Translations under genes and position numbers: made by a program
Shown here: positions 18,312-25,616 of the stretch, one piece after another
How the letters are laid out: each line of letters starts with the position of its first letter
Position numbering within the stretch: the stretch's first letter is position 1
Assembly (NCBI RefSeq): GCF_030150285.1
Contig: NZ_JASLGE010000056.1
Location: 9,502-73,501 of the forward strand
Reading direction: 5' to 3'
Origin: Pseudomonas sp.
GTDB lineage: Bacteria > Pseudomonadota > Gammaproteobacteria > Pseudomonadales > Pseudomonadaceae
Length of the DNA stretch: 64,000 nucleotides
Notes under the pieces: generated by a model
The model's database searches: none
What the model was told of the DNA's origin: nothing
Seen by the model: the letters and a program-made list of their open reading frames with translations, nothing else

Positions 18312-18673
18312 CAGAGGGTTATCACTTGGTCGTAATGGTCAATAAGCGTACGGATTTCTTCGGCTGCCAGTGATTGCACATCCTCGACTGCAAATTGTGC
18401 GGGTGTAAGCCCTCGCTCGACCAGGCTGTGACTGCACGCATACAGATCGTCGATGCCGAAGAGCGACAAGGCCTGCAAGTTGGCTGTGAGGTTCTTTTGC
18501 TGAACAAGGGCCGGGGTTTGTGCTTGAACCAGTTGAAAAACGCCGTCATCCATAAACACCAGGCCTATCGGCAAATCAAATGCACCGCCCGCCAGAGCGA
18601 TATCAAGTGCTTCCTTGGCACCGGGGCCAGACCAAGGCGCTTGACGACTGATAATCAACAGTGATTTGGACAT
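18311..18673 (-). CDS. tusC: Sulfur relay protein TusC (DsrF)
   Basis: A 120-residue DsrE/F-fold subunit. KSLLIISRQAPWSGPGAKEA at the N-terminus and GLVFMDDGVFQLVQAQ are family features. It forms the heterohexamer with TusB and TusD and helps present the TusD cysteine. Its ATG directly follows the tusD stop codon. Confidence 0.93.
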   Translation of the reverse strand: MSKSLLIISRQAPWSGPGAKEALDIALAGGAFDLPIGLVFMDDGVFQLVQAQTPALVQQKNLTANLQALSLFGIDDLYACSHSLVERGLTPAQFAVEDVQSLAAEEIRTLIDHYDQVITL

Positions 18674-19066
18674 TTAGGGGCCTCCGAAACAGATCAACCG
18701 ATCTGCAGCTTGAATGGCGTCATGCAATTGCCCAAGCCCGGATAATTCCCAGGGGGCTTTCAAATTAACGGCCGAACGCTCATAGCGATTGGCTTCCTGT
18801 GCATCCAGTACGCCACGACGCAAAGCTGCGGCGATACACACAACACCGTCCAGTTGGTTGTGGGAGATAAAGCTCGCCCATTGTTGCGCAAGGTCCTGCT
18901 CATCCTGCGGCGTCACAATCGTGCTTGCCGCACTATGGACGCCGTCTTGGTAAAAGAACACACGAACAATGTCATGGCCGCCCGCCACCGCCGCCTCGGC
19001 AAACCGAAGTGCGCGGCGGGAGGAGGGCGAGTGGGCTGCCGAATAAAGGGCAATGGCAAATTTCAT
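18674..19066 (-). CDS. tusD: Sulfurtransferase TusD (DsrE)
   Basis: A 130-residue DsrE-family protein that carries the persulfide. The catalytic Cys lies in DGVVCIAAALRRGV near residue 80. The N-terminus MKFAIALYSAAHSPSSRRAL is the family pattern; an in-frame start 6 codons earlier is less likely. It is the first gene of the leftward tusDCBE-ybiB-yheU operon. Confidence 0.94.
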   Translation of the reverse strand: MKFAIALYSAAHSPSSRRALRFAEAAVAGGHDIVRVFFYQDGVHSAASTIVTPQDEQDLAQQWASFISHNQLDGVVCIAAALRRGVLDAQEANRYERSAVNLKAPWELSGLGQLHDAIQAADRLICFGGP

Positions 19067-19133
19067 AACGGCCTCTGTCAGCAAATCTGCGGCAATGATA
19101 AGGCCAGATGCGTGAAGATGCTTATGGCGGGCA

Positions 19134-19159
19134 ACAAAAAGCCCGCCGAAGCGGGCTTT
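19134..19159 (-). terminator. Terminator after the BI-1 gene
   Basis: On the minus strand, GCCCGC-TTCG-GCGGGC is followed by a T-run. It lies between the BI-1 gene and the downstream tusD gene and separates the two leftward units. Confidence 0.85.
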
Positions 19160-19176
19160 GTGTAGAGCAGTGTCAA

Positions 19177-19848
19177 TCAGTCATCGCGGCTCATGATGCC
19201 GAAAATTTGCAGCAGGCTGATAAACAGGTTGTAGATCGATACATACAGGCTAATGGTCGCCATGATGTAGTTACGCTCGCCGCCATGAATGATGGCACTG
19301 GTCTGGAACAGAATGCAGACCGAAGAGAACAGTACGAAGCCAGCGCTGATCGCCAGTTGCAGACCGCTGATCTGGAAGAAGAAGCTCGCCAGCGTTGCGC
19401 CCAGCAACACAAAGAAACCTGCGGTGATGAAACCGCCCAGGAAACTCATGTCCTTGCGAGTAATCAGCACATAAGCCGACAAGCCGCCAAACACCAGCGC
19501 GGTCATGGCGAATGCCGAACTCACCACCTCAGCGCCGCCCTGCATACCGATATAACGGTTGAGAATCGGGCCCAGCAAGAAGCCCATGAAACCCGTGAGT
19601 GCAAAGGTCGACACCAGACCCCACACCGAGTCACGCAGTTTATTGGTCAGGAAAAACAAACCGTAAAAACCGATGAGCACCACGAAAATATTGGGGTAGC
19701 CGACTCGCATTTGCTGAGAGACATAAGCCATCACACCGCTGAAAGCGAGGGTCAGGGCCAGCAAGCTGTATGTGTTACGCAGGACACGGCTAACCTCTAG
19801 CTGCTCGGCCTGCACGCTGTTATGAACCGCGTAATCCTGTTCGCGCAT
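19177..19848 (-). CDS. Bax inhibitor-1/YccA family membrane protein
   Basis: A 223-residue protein with seven hydrophobic segments from about residue 25 onward, matching the TMBIM/BI-1 family (YccA/YbhL in E. coli, where YccA modulates FtsH). The segments YGLFFLTNKLRDS and SFLGGFITAGFFVLLG fit the family, and the C-terminus IFGIMSRDD matches the usual short acidic tail. AGGAG precedes the ATG at 19,848. It diverges from the tRNA gene. Confidence 0.9.
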   Translation of the reverse strand: MREQDYAVHNSVQAEQLEVSRVLRNTYSLLALTLAFSGVMAYVSQQMRVGYPNIFVVLIGFYGLFFLTNKLRDSVWGLVSTFALTGFMGFLLGPILNRYIGMQGGAEVVSSAFAMTALVFGGLSAYVLITRKDMSFLGGFITAGFFVLLGATLASFFFQISGLQLAISAGFVLFSSVCILFQTSAIIHGGERNYIMATISLYVSIYNLFISLLQIFGIMSRDD

Positions 19849-19924
19849 TGCGATACTCCTGTGTTCTGAAATGTTAAGTAGCAAAGATCATAGCAGAGGC
19901 TCTGAAACAAGCGATCAAGAGAGT

Positions 19925-19952
19925 TTGACAACGTGTTTCGTTCGGGTATTAT
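19925..19952 (+). promoter_or_regulatory. Sigma-70 promoter of tRNA-Ser
   Basis: TTGACA and TATTAT are separated by 16 bp, about 19 bp before the mature tRNA. A GC-rich discriminator (AGCGCCCGC) follows, the type of start seen at stable-RNA genes under stringent control. Confidence 0.85.
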
Positions 19953-19971
19953 AGCGCCCGCAACAACGTTA

Positions 19972-20059
19972 GGAGGTGTGGCCGAGTGGTTTAAGGCAAC
20001 GGTCTTGAAAACCGTCGACTGTAACAGGTCCATGAGTTCGAATCCCATCGCCTCCGCCA
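19972..20059 (+). tRNA. tRNA-Ser(UGA)
   Basis: An 88-nt class II tRNA with a 7-bp acceptor pair GGAGGTG/CGCCTCC, a long variable arm, a T-loop GTTCGAATC, an encoded CCA, and anticodon loop CTTGAAA giving anticodon TGA, which reads UCA and related Ser codons. Its 3' part from 20,004 onward is duplicated at 61,342. The functional gene is thus a hybrid: the host's 5' half joined to the prophage-supplied 3' half. Confidence 0.96.
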
Positions 20060-20083
20060 TATTGCTACACCGACAGAGCCCGC
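20004..20083 (+). repeat. attL core (80-bp direct repeat)
   Basis: These 80 bases are identical to 61,342-61,421. The repeat begins at the first base of the tRNA anticodon loop and runs through the CCA end into the terminator hairpin. The integrase gene is 180 bp away. This fits tyrosine-recombinase integration with crossover near the anticodon loop. Confidence 0.95.
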
Positions 20084-20104
20084 ATTTAGCGGGCTTTGTC
20101 GTTT
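20072..20104 (+). terminator. tRNA-Ser terminator
   Basis: A 12-bp stem GACAGAGCCCGC/GCGGGCTTTGTC with one G-T pair and a 5-base loop is followed by GTTT. The stem is retained at attR with a different loop, so each end carries its own terminator. Confidence 0.85.
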
Positions 20105-20137
20105 CTGGGGGTTGGGAAACTCCCAGCGTCTGACCTC

Positions 20138-20170
20138 ATCGTTTCCGCATCTTTTTAGATCGTTTCCGCA
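20138..20170. repeat. Direct repeat pair, candidate integrase arm sites
   Basis: ATCGTTTCCGCA occurs at 20,138-20,149 and again at 20,159-20,170, exactly 21 bp apart (two helical turns), between the attL core and the integrase stop. Arm-type sites of tyrosine recombinases commonly have this kind of arrangement. The role is inferred from spacing and place only. Confidence 0.45.
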
Positions 20171-20261
20171 ACTGGGGTGTTTTTAGAGCGCGAGCCAGCT
20201 TATTACAGCCTGGGTTTTAGCCCGCTGGAAAGTGCCTGTTGGTTGCGCACTTTCCGCCGAT

Positions 20262-21329
20262 TTAACGGGTTGGTTTCACAATTTCCCCAACTCGCCTGTA
20301 CACCGTCTCGGTAATCCGCTTGTCCGTGTGCCCCAGCAACCGGCTCGCGTCCCCCAGGTCGTCAATCTCGCTCGCTGCCTTTGGCCTGATATCCCGGAAC
20401 TGAAACTGGCGCACGCTTTCGGCCAGCGTCGTGTCCTGGTTCTCAAGAGCCTTTTTGACGGCCTGTAGGCGCGCATCATCAAAGCGCAGTCGTAACATGG
20501 CTGCCGATACCTTCATCCCGCGCTCCGTGATGATCAGATACGGGTTGCGCACGCTCCAGCGTCGACGTTGCTCCAGTAGGCGCTCGACCAGAACCCCCAA
20601 CTGATTCAGGTTCTCACCATAGCTCAGTCGGATACGCAGCTTTTTGGCGGTCTTGCCCTGGGCAACTTGCAGAAAGCCATCCACCACGTCGGTTGCCCGC
20701 ATTGAAAGCACGTCCCCTGGGCGCTGGCCTGTCAGGTAGGCCAGATCCATCGCGTCGCGCAGCTCGGGCACGGCCAGTTTGTACACGGCGTCCCATATTT
20801 CTGCGCTTGCGTAGAAAGCGCGTGGTGTTTCCTTGTTTTTGCGCACACCTGCAGCGGGGTTCTCCTTATCCGTCAGCCCCCATTCGCGGGCGATGTTATA
20901 GATGTGCGACAACAGCGAGATCTCTCGGTTGGCGCGCACCTTGCCCGTTCGCTTGTCACGGTACTGTGCAATTGCTTGCGGGGTTACGGCTTCGATCGGC
21001 GCGTCACTGAACGCTTTGCGTAATTGAGTCAGTGACAGCAGGTTGTCTTTTTGGGTGCGGTGGGCTTTGCCCGGGATTATGTCGCGCTCGTAGCGATCAA
21101 ACACCTGGCCCAGCAGGCTGGTTTTGGCGGGCGGCGCTTTGTGTTCCAGCTTGGCCCATTCGATTTTGGCGATGTCCAGGTCTGAACCCAACGGGATCTC
21201 GACCCGTTTACCGCTTTCGGTTCGGCCATCGTAGTAATACCCGACCCAAGTTTTCCCGTTTTTCAAGGCCCGCACCCGCCGAAGCATTCTCGGCGGGAGG
21301 TCACGGTTAGTGGTTTTTCTAAGGCGCAT
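20262..21329 (-). CDS. Tyrosine-type phage integrase
   Basis: A 355-residue site-specific recombinase. There is an N-terminal arm-binding region with GKTWVGYYYDGRTESGKRVE, a core-binding SAM-like domain around residues 65-150, and a C-terminal catalytic domain. Catalytic residues visible are Arg in TGQRPGDVLSMR, Arg in FRDIRPKAAS (where a Lys-containing variant replaces the common HxxR), His in RLLGHTD, and nucleophile Tyr in ETVYRR near the end. It lies beside attL and reads towards it, as expected for the tRNA-Ser integration module. Confidence 0.95.
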   Translation of the reverse strand: MRLRKTTNRDLPPRMLRRVRALKNGKTWVGYYYDGRTESGKRVEIPLGSDLDIAKIEWAKLEHKAPPAKTSLLGQVFDRYERDIIPGKAHRTQKDNLLSLTQLRKAFSDAPIEAVTPQAIAQYRDKRTGKVRANREISLLSHIYNIAREWGLTDKENPAAGVRKNKETPRAFYASAEIWDAVYKLAVPELRDAMDLAYLTGQRPGDVLSMRATDVVDGFLQVAQGKTAKKLRIRLSYGENLNQLGVLVERLLEQRRRWSVRNPYLIITERGMKVSAAMLRLRFDDARLQAVKKALENQDTTLAESVRQFQFRDIRPKAASEIDDLGDASRLLGHTDKRITETVYRRVGEIVKPTR

Positions 21330-21331
21330 TG

Positions 21332-21568
21332 TTAACCCACACGCGACAGATCAAGTGTCCAGGTCTCGGCCACGGCATTGGTCGCTGAGGGCTTCACACC
21401 GGCCAGTTTCAACCGGGCGTACACACGGCCCACGATGGGACGACGTGAGCGTGTGAGTACATACTGCCAACCATTGGTGCTGAGCCACTGGATCTGCTTG
21501 GAAGGCAGCAGGTAGCCCGTGATCGCAGCCAGCTCTTCTTCGGCCAGGGTTTCGGTTTGAATGTCCAT
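21332..21568 (-). CDS. DUF4224 protein, probable excisionase or integration accessory
   Basis: A 78-residue protein with ELAAITGYLLPSKQIQWL and RRPIVGRVYAR, the DUF4224 pattern common directly upstream of phage integrases in Pseudomonas and related prophages. These small basic proteins are thought to serve as directionality factors or integrase partners; that is inference from position. It ends 2 bp before the integrase start, so the two are co-transcribed. GAGGG precedes the ATG chosen. Confidence 0.7.
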   Translation of the reverse strand: MDIQTETLAEEELAAITGYLLPSKQIQWLSTNGWQYVLTRSRRPIVGRVYARLKLAGVKPSATNAVAETWTLDLSRVG

Positions 21569-21572
21569 AGAT

Positions 21573-21836
21573 CTAGCAACCCTCGGCGTATTTCGGAACG
21601 TGCGCATACCCCACGACAAGCTGCGCGGGCGGGCGATTTTTAGCGGTTAGCGGGGCATTAAGGTGGGCGGCCTGGCGCAGCTTTATGTGGGGTATAAGCA
21701 CTCCCGCAGTGGCGCGAAGAGCGTTAGTAATGCCTGCTGCTGCGCAGCAGAAGCTGTTTTTTACGGGCGCGTCGATCCCACTGGCGTTACGGAGTAAAGC
21801 GGGCAGGGTCAGGCGGTGGGTCAGTGAGTGCGTCAT
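21573..21836 (-). CDS. Small phage protein, Ash-like in part
   Basis: An 87-residue protein, start fixed by ATGA overlap with the preceding small membrane gene. The segment SGIDAPVKNSFCCAAAG recalls the short conserved motif of P4-type Ash and related small ORFs found in many prophage early regions. It has no membrane or catalytic signal. The ORF is open and coupled, but coding use is less regular than in neighbours, so it might alternatively be an RNA element. Confidence 0.4.
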   Translation of the reverse strand: MTHSLTHRLTLPALLRNASGIDAPVKNSFCCAAAGITNALRATAGVLIPHIKLRQAAHLNAPLTAKNRPPAQLVVGYAHVPKYAEGC

Positions 21837-21970
21837 ACCGCTTTTCTCCGGGTGCGGGGTTCGGGTTGATGCTTGCGGCCATCGGCCTGGCCGTTGCGGT
21901 AGCCGATCCAATACAGCAGGGCCGCGCTGCCTATCAAAAAGATCAGCGCGCTGATCTGGATAGAGGTCAT
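21833..21970 (-). CDS. 45-residue single-span membrane protein
   Basis: A small protein of 45 residues: a hydrophobic helix at about residues 5-24 (ISALIFLIGSAALLYWIGY), then a basic tail ending RTRRKAV. AGGAG lies 8 bases before the ATG, and the stop overlaps the next start as ATGA, both good signs that it is real. The function is unknown. It is in the leftward early operon. Confidence 0.65.
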   Translation of the reverse strand: MTSIQISALIFLIGSAALLYWIGYRNGQADGRKHQPEPRTRRKAV

Positions 21971-22012
21971 GTGGTGTACTCCTGGTGCGGCGCTGGTGGT
22001 GGCAGCGCTGGG

Positions 22013-22339
22013 CTAGTCGTCTTTGTCCGGTGTATCGTTGTGCGGTCTGGCCAGTTCCTCGTCGGCTTTGTAGGCGCGAATGTCGATCAGCGCGGCAACG
22101 TGCCGGATGTGAGCGAACTTCGGTGCCTTGCGGCTGCTGTCGAGCGTAATGACGGGCAATTGAATCCGGCCGCTGATGATCTCCGCTGCAAACGACTGCT
22201 CGTTCAGGTGTCGGAAGTACTGCACGCGCAGCTTGTCGAGGGGGATAAGCACGTCACCAAAACTGCGATAAAGCAGTTCAACAGTGGCCGGGTCCGGTGC
22301 TGGCATCAGGCGCAGCGGGGCTTGTTGGTTGTCTTTCAT
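22013..22339 (-). CDS. PrtN-like pyocin/prophage activator
   Basis: A 108-residue protein that resembles the PrtN family: VELLYRSFGDVLIPLDKLR, then YFRHLNEQSFAAEIISGRI and LPVITLDSSRKAPKF, with a helical tail. PrtN of P. aeruginosa activates pyocin genes by binding P-box DNA. Copies in prophage early regions are common and may act as local regulators. It overlaps the upstream gene by ATGA. Confidence 0.72.
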   Translation of the reverse strand: MKDNQQAPLRLMPAPDPATVELLYRSFGDVLIPLDKLRVQYFRHLNEQSFAAEIISGRIQLPVITLDSSRKAPKFAHIRHVAALIDIRAYKADEELARPHNDTPDKDD

Positions 22340-22731
22340 GCGGCTTGCTCTGACCTGGCGATGGTGCGAAGGTCACGAAGAGCTTCTTCAGCGGTTTGGC
22401 CGCGGCCGACCATTATCGTTTTGCTCTTGTCGGTCGACAAAATGACGGTGAGGGGTTTGTCCCATTCGTTGTAAGGTGCGCGGAGTTCAAGCTCGGCGGT
22501 GCCATGCTCAAGCTCAAGCCCTTGCCTGAGAAAGTCGGCAATCGCGGCTAACTTGAGCTGCTCTTTCTGGAGTATGGTCTGCGCCATTAAGGGGTTAGCT
22601 TTCGTGTCCGTACTCTGTTGTGCAGCTTCAGCAATGCCTGTCAGTGCCAGAGCGACCCGCTCTTGGGTGCGTTCCTCAACGGGTATGCGCAGCAAGTTGA
22701 GAATGTGCAGATCAATCAGATCGTTGTTCAT
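22336..22731 (-). CDS. Hypothetical early phage protein
   Basis: A 131-residue acidic protein, no recognised family. It has helix-rich stretches in the first 85 residues (EERTQERVALALTGIAEAAQ) and a C-terminal segment with beta character around PLTVILSTDKSKTIMVG. The ATG at 22,731 has GGAG upstream and fits better than an upstream in-frame start. It overlaps genes on both sides, consistent with the compact leftward operon. Confidence 0.6.
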   Translation of the reverse strand: MNNDLIDLHILNLLRIPVEERTQERVALALTGIAEAAQQSTDTKANPLMAQTILQKEQLKLAAIADFLRQGLELEHGTAELELRAPYNEWDKPLTVILSTDKSKTIMVGRGQTAEEALRDLRTIARSEQAA

Positions 22732-22885
22732 GGTCTTTTCTCCGTTTTGGGTGGTTCCACGCATTCAGGCAGTGGCGCTTGGTCAGTTCGCGCAAATGCT
22801 CCGGCACTTCAAGGAGCGCAGCGTTGCGCTCCTCGCGTGTCGGCATGGCCACGATCTGCCGAGCGTATTCCCTAGGCCACGTCAC
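22712..22885 (-). CDS. 57-residue hypothetical phage protein
   Basis: A small ORF beginning with GTG at 22,885 that reads TWPREYARQIVAMPTREERN and then LRELTKRHCLNAW. This resembles a family of short proteins that follow KilAC-type genes in Pseudomonas prophages. It overlaps the gene before by 14 bp and the gene after by 20 bp. The ORF extends upstream in frame, but that part is the shadow of the neighbouring gene. Confidence 0.55.
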   Translation of the reverse strand: MTWPREYARQIVAMPTREERNAALLEVPEHLRELTKRHCLNAWNHPKRRKDHEQRSD

Positions 22886-23156
22886 GGTGGTCAGCCGGAA
22901 CAGGTGGAAGCTCCAGGCCCAACTGTTCGGCCAGCCAAGCGATGCCGGGCTGGCGTACCCGTGTTGACTGGCTGTACTGCATACCCAGTTCGGCGTGAAA
23001 CCAGTTGCTGTCCTTGACCCGCAAAAACTCACGGTCCCGAACCGGGAAGGCCGGCAAGTTGCGCTCGCTGAGCAAGCCTTTTTCGCGCATCAGCTTGATC
23101 AGTTTTGGTCGGGTAGTGCCTAGGCACGCGGCCGCTTTGGCAAGAGTGCGTCCCAT
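22872..23156 (-). CDS. KilAC-like phage regulatory protein
   Basis: A 94-residue protein with the pattern of the antirepressor KilA-C DNA-binding domain: a winged-helix-like start TLAKAAACLGTTRPKLIKLM, then REKGLLSERNLPAFPVR and a tail resembling the antirepressor C-terminus (VKDSNWFHAELG). It is probably DNA-binding, controlling early genes. It is compact, standing alone without the usual N-terminal antirepressor domain. Confidence 0.68.
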   Translation of the reverse strand: MGRTLAKAAACLGTTRPKLIKLMREKGLLSERNLPAFPVRDREFLRVKDSNWFHAELGMQYSQSTRVRQPGIAWLAEQLGLELPPVPADHRDVA

Positions 23157-23164
23157 AACACCCC

Positions 23165-23758
23165 CTAAGCCGCAAGCGCGGCAGGTGTTGCCGACGCGGC
23201 CAAGTGATCGAGCGACTGTTGCAGGCGCTTAAGGCTGTGCTGATCATCGCCATAGGCCGTAAAGCACTGAGTGCGCGGGCAGCTGTCGCCAGTGGCCAGA
23301 ATCGCCGTGATACCTGTTCGGCTTCGCGTGCGATGAACGGCCAGGCACACGGGCTCTTGCAGGCCGACATCGAGCATCAGCACGCCACCTTGGCGCACCA
23401 ACCGGTGCAATTGCTCTTGTTGATTGGTATCCAGTAGTTGGCCGCGGTCGAAAGATTCAGCCAATACGCGCGGTGTTGCGGGCTCGGCAGTATCCATGCG
23501 GCCATTTGCGATGGACTCAATAAACTCAGCGAGCATACGGTGTGTGTCTTTGTTGGGGTCATACACCGTCAGACTGTGCTTCTCATCGCCGGAAACAATG
23601 GTGAAAAGCGTACTGGAGGAACTGCGTTCAACCTGCAGCACGAAAATCAACAGCAGATTGGTATTTTTGAAGCTGCACGAGTGGTGAAACGTACCGTTCA
23701 AATTGATCTGCGCCGCCAGTAGGCGAAGGGTTTTATCCGCCAAAGAAAACCGGTTCAT
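23165..23758 (-). CDS. Hypothetical early phage protein
   Basis: A 197-residue protein of unknown family. The N-terminal half contains strands such as LLLIFVLQVERSSSSTLFTI; the middle is helical and acidic; the C-terminal third includes GVLMLDVGLQEPVCLAVHRTR and a helix-forming end rich in Ala. No transmembrane or enzymatic motif is seen. It follows the small 59-residue gene by ATGA overlap and belongs to the leftward operon. Confidence 0.55.
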   Translation of the reverse strand: MNRFSLADKTLRLLAAQINLNGTFHHSCSFKNTNLLLIFVLQVERSSSSTLFTIVSGDEKHSLTVYDPNKDTHRMLAEFIESIANGRMDTAEPATPRVLAESFDRGQLLDTNQQEQLHRLVRQGGVLMLDVGLQEPVCLAVHRTRSRTGITAILATGDSCPRTQCFTAYGDDQHSLKRLQQSLDHLAASATPAALAA

Positions 23759-23934
23759 GCTGCATTCCCTCCGTTGTTCGGATCAAACGGTGCAGGGCGA
23801 TTGCTGTGCGGGATCAGCCGGGGCTTGTGGTTGTGAAGGATGACCAAGCAGCCTGTGGTGGCTTGCAGCTGCTCGATCAGTCGACGGTTACTGGCGCACG
23901 CTGGGTGGACGTGAAGTGTTGCTGTGGTGTGCAT
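23755..23934 (-). CDS. 59-residue His-rich small protein, first gene of leftward operon
   Basis: An ORF of 59 residues starting MHTTATLHVHPACASN and containing CLVILHNHKPRLI, with no longer homology that I recognise. Its stop overlaps the next start (ATGA), which supports translation. It is the promoter-proximal gene of the leftward early operon, just downstream of the two operator copies at 23,974-24,019. Confidence 0.55.
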   Translation of the reverse strand: MHTTATLHVHPACASNRRLIEQLQATTGCLVILHNHKPRLIPHSNRPAPFDPNNGGNAA

Positions 23935-23973
23935 GGTGTTATCTCGCTTTGTGGTGGGAGAGTGCGAGAGATA

Positions 23974-24019
23974 TTAACCTCAAAGGTTATCTTGTCAAAT
24001 AATTTACCTTTGGGGTTTC
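23974..24019 (-). promoter_or_regulatory. Two repressor operator copies at leftward early promoter
   Basis: Two 17-bp dyads of the form TTAACC-N5-GGTTAA: TTAACC-TCAAA-GGTTAT at 23,974-23,990, and TTTACC-TTTGG-GGTTTC at 24,003-24,019. The same dyad occurs three times between the repressor and cro-like genes. They probably bind the S24 repressor and control the leftward integrase operon. The match is by eye. Confidence 0.7.
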
Positions 24020-24218
24020 TTTTGTGTCTGCGATCTTCAGGTTTAGAGCGAAAGTAGGGAGATTTCTTGATCGAGTGAGCGGATGGTCGCAGGCCGTTGG
24101 GATTAAGCTACTCTCGATGTGTCTCCTCAGTGCTCGAGAAATCGAGGGTGACCCAGTGTTTAGCTCGCATCTGAAAGTTGAGCAGGCTGAAAACTAGTGA
24201 TTATTCAGTCATGGAGAG

Positions 24219-25604
24219 ATGGCAGTGGTGAAAGCGATGCGCTGTGAGTCTAGTAGGCGATGGTTTTCTAGAAAATTTCCTGATAAGGCTCAATGGCCTC
24301 GTATCAAGCGGCTACTTAGATTTAGTGGAGTCGTCTGTATTATTCATGGATTGACTTGGGGCTTCTACTACGCAACTCACGCTATGAGTGTTATGGCTCT
24401 ATTACTGTTTGCGCTCGTATTATTAGGTGTTGGATGTATATTCGTAGCAAAGAGGTTTGAGCTCTTTTCCCTAAGTTTGATTGCTCATGTTTTTTTGACC
24501 ATTGCAGTTTTTGCCAGCCTAGCCGATGTGCCTTCAGCTTACAGTGCTAGGTCTGCACATTTATTCCTATTACCGATTGGGATTTCAGCATTTTTCTTAT
24601 TTCGTAGTGATGGGTTTTATTTGCGGTGGGTATTTCCTGTGGTGTGCTTTTCAGCGTTAGTTGTTATATCAAACTACTCTCTAGATTTAGGTCCTCATCT
24701 GGAGCTATTGCCGGCTGATGTCAGTAAGTTAGGTCATGATTTGAACCGTGCTACTGCTATTGCACTCACTATCTGTGTGTTGGCGATATTTCGTGAGGAC
24801 TTGAGCTCGAAAGTTGAGTCATATAGGTCGCTCGCTAGAGCGGTATCTCAGCGGGAGTTATGTTCGTATATGCAGCCGCAAGTAGCCATTGATGGAAAAG
24901 TAATAGGTGCTGAAGTTTTGTTGCGATGGAATAGACCTGGCTACGGTGTACAGTCTCCGGCTGAATTTATTCCTCTTGCTGAGGAAACGGGACTGATAAA
25001 TGAAATTGGTCTAATGGTTATTGAGGATGCTTGTCGACATCTGAAATCTTGGTCTGTAATGCCCAGTGTGAATAAGTGGGTGCTTTCAGTGAATGTCAGT
25101 CCTTTACAACTTGCCTCACAAACATTTGTCGAGGATGTCCGTGAAATTATGCGAAAAGTTGGAGTCTCCGGAGATAAGTTGTGCTTGGAAATTACCGAAT
25201 CTGTTTTTGCTAGTGACCTAAATTCGACAGCTTCCAAAATGAAAGCTCTTAGTGATGATGGGATTTCATGGTCGCTTGACGATTTTGGAACAGGTTTCTC
25301 TTCTTTGTCATTGTTGCAAACGCTACCTTTGCATGAGCTAAAGATTGATCAGTCGTTTATTTTTGATATTGAGAATGACGCCAGTAAACGCGAGCTTGTG
25401 AGGAAGATAATAGAAATAGCAGATATATTAGGCGTTTCTACGATTGCTGAGGGGATAGAAACAAAGCAGCAACGTGAATATCTTGAATCTATGGGTTGTG
25501 CAGCATTTCAAGGTTATCTTTTCGGTCGCCCAATTGTGGCAACGGAATTTCTGACAGAGTACAGGCCAGCCTTGAATATTAGTGTTGGAAGCTCTACTGG
25601 CTAG
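24219..25604 (+). CDS. Membrane-anchored EAL-domain c-di-GMP phosphodiesterase
   Basis: A 461-residue protein with six predicted membrane helices (residues about 36-54, 58-76, 82-102, 114-128, 135-152, 178-192) and a C-terminal EAL domain from about 212. Catalytic elements are intact: EVL at 232-234, Asn292, Glu324/Glu327, DDFGTG at 354-359, Lys375, EGIET at 411-415 and QGYLFGRP. It should hydrolyse cyclic-di-GMP at the inner membrane; there is no GGDEF partner. It is AT-rich unlike most neighbours, and lies between the repressor and the left operators, convergent with the repressor. The start may be the ATG at 24,219 or a GTG at 24,225, for which the GGAGAG spacing is better. Confidence 0.88.
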   Translation: MAVVKAMRCESSRRWFSRKFPDKAQWPRIKRLLRFSGVVCIIHGLTWGFYYATHAMSVMALLLFALVLLGVGCIFVAKRFELFSLSLIAHVFLTIAVFASLADVPSAYSARSAHLFLLPIGISAFFLFRSDGFYLRWVFPVVCFSALVVISNYSLDLGPHLELLPADVSKLGHDLNRATAIALTICVLAIFREDLSSKVESYRSLARAVSQRELCSYMQPQVAIDGKVIGAEVLLRWNRPGYGVQSPAEFIPLAEETGLINEIGLMVIEDACRHLKSWSVMPSVNKWVLSVNVSPLQLASQTFVEDVREIMRKVGVSGDKLCLEITESVFASDLNSTASKMKALSDDGISWSLDDFGTGFSSLSLLQTLPLHELKIDQSFIFDIENDASKRELVRKIIEIADILGVSTIAEGIETKQQREYLESMGCAAFQGYLFGRPIVATEFLTEYRPALNISVGSSTG

Positions 25605-25616
25605 AGATGATTTTAA

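Noticed and set aside
19933..20133. Open frame through the tRNA-Ser gene
   Set aside because: It translates the tRNA and terminator; it is not a protein gene.
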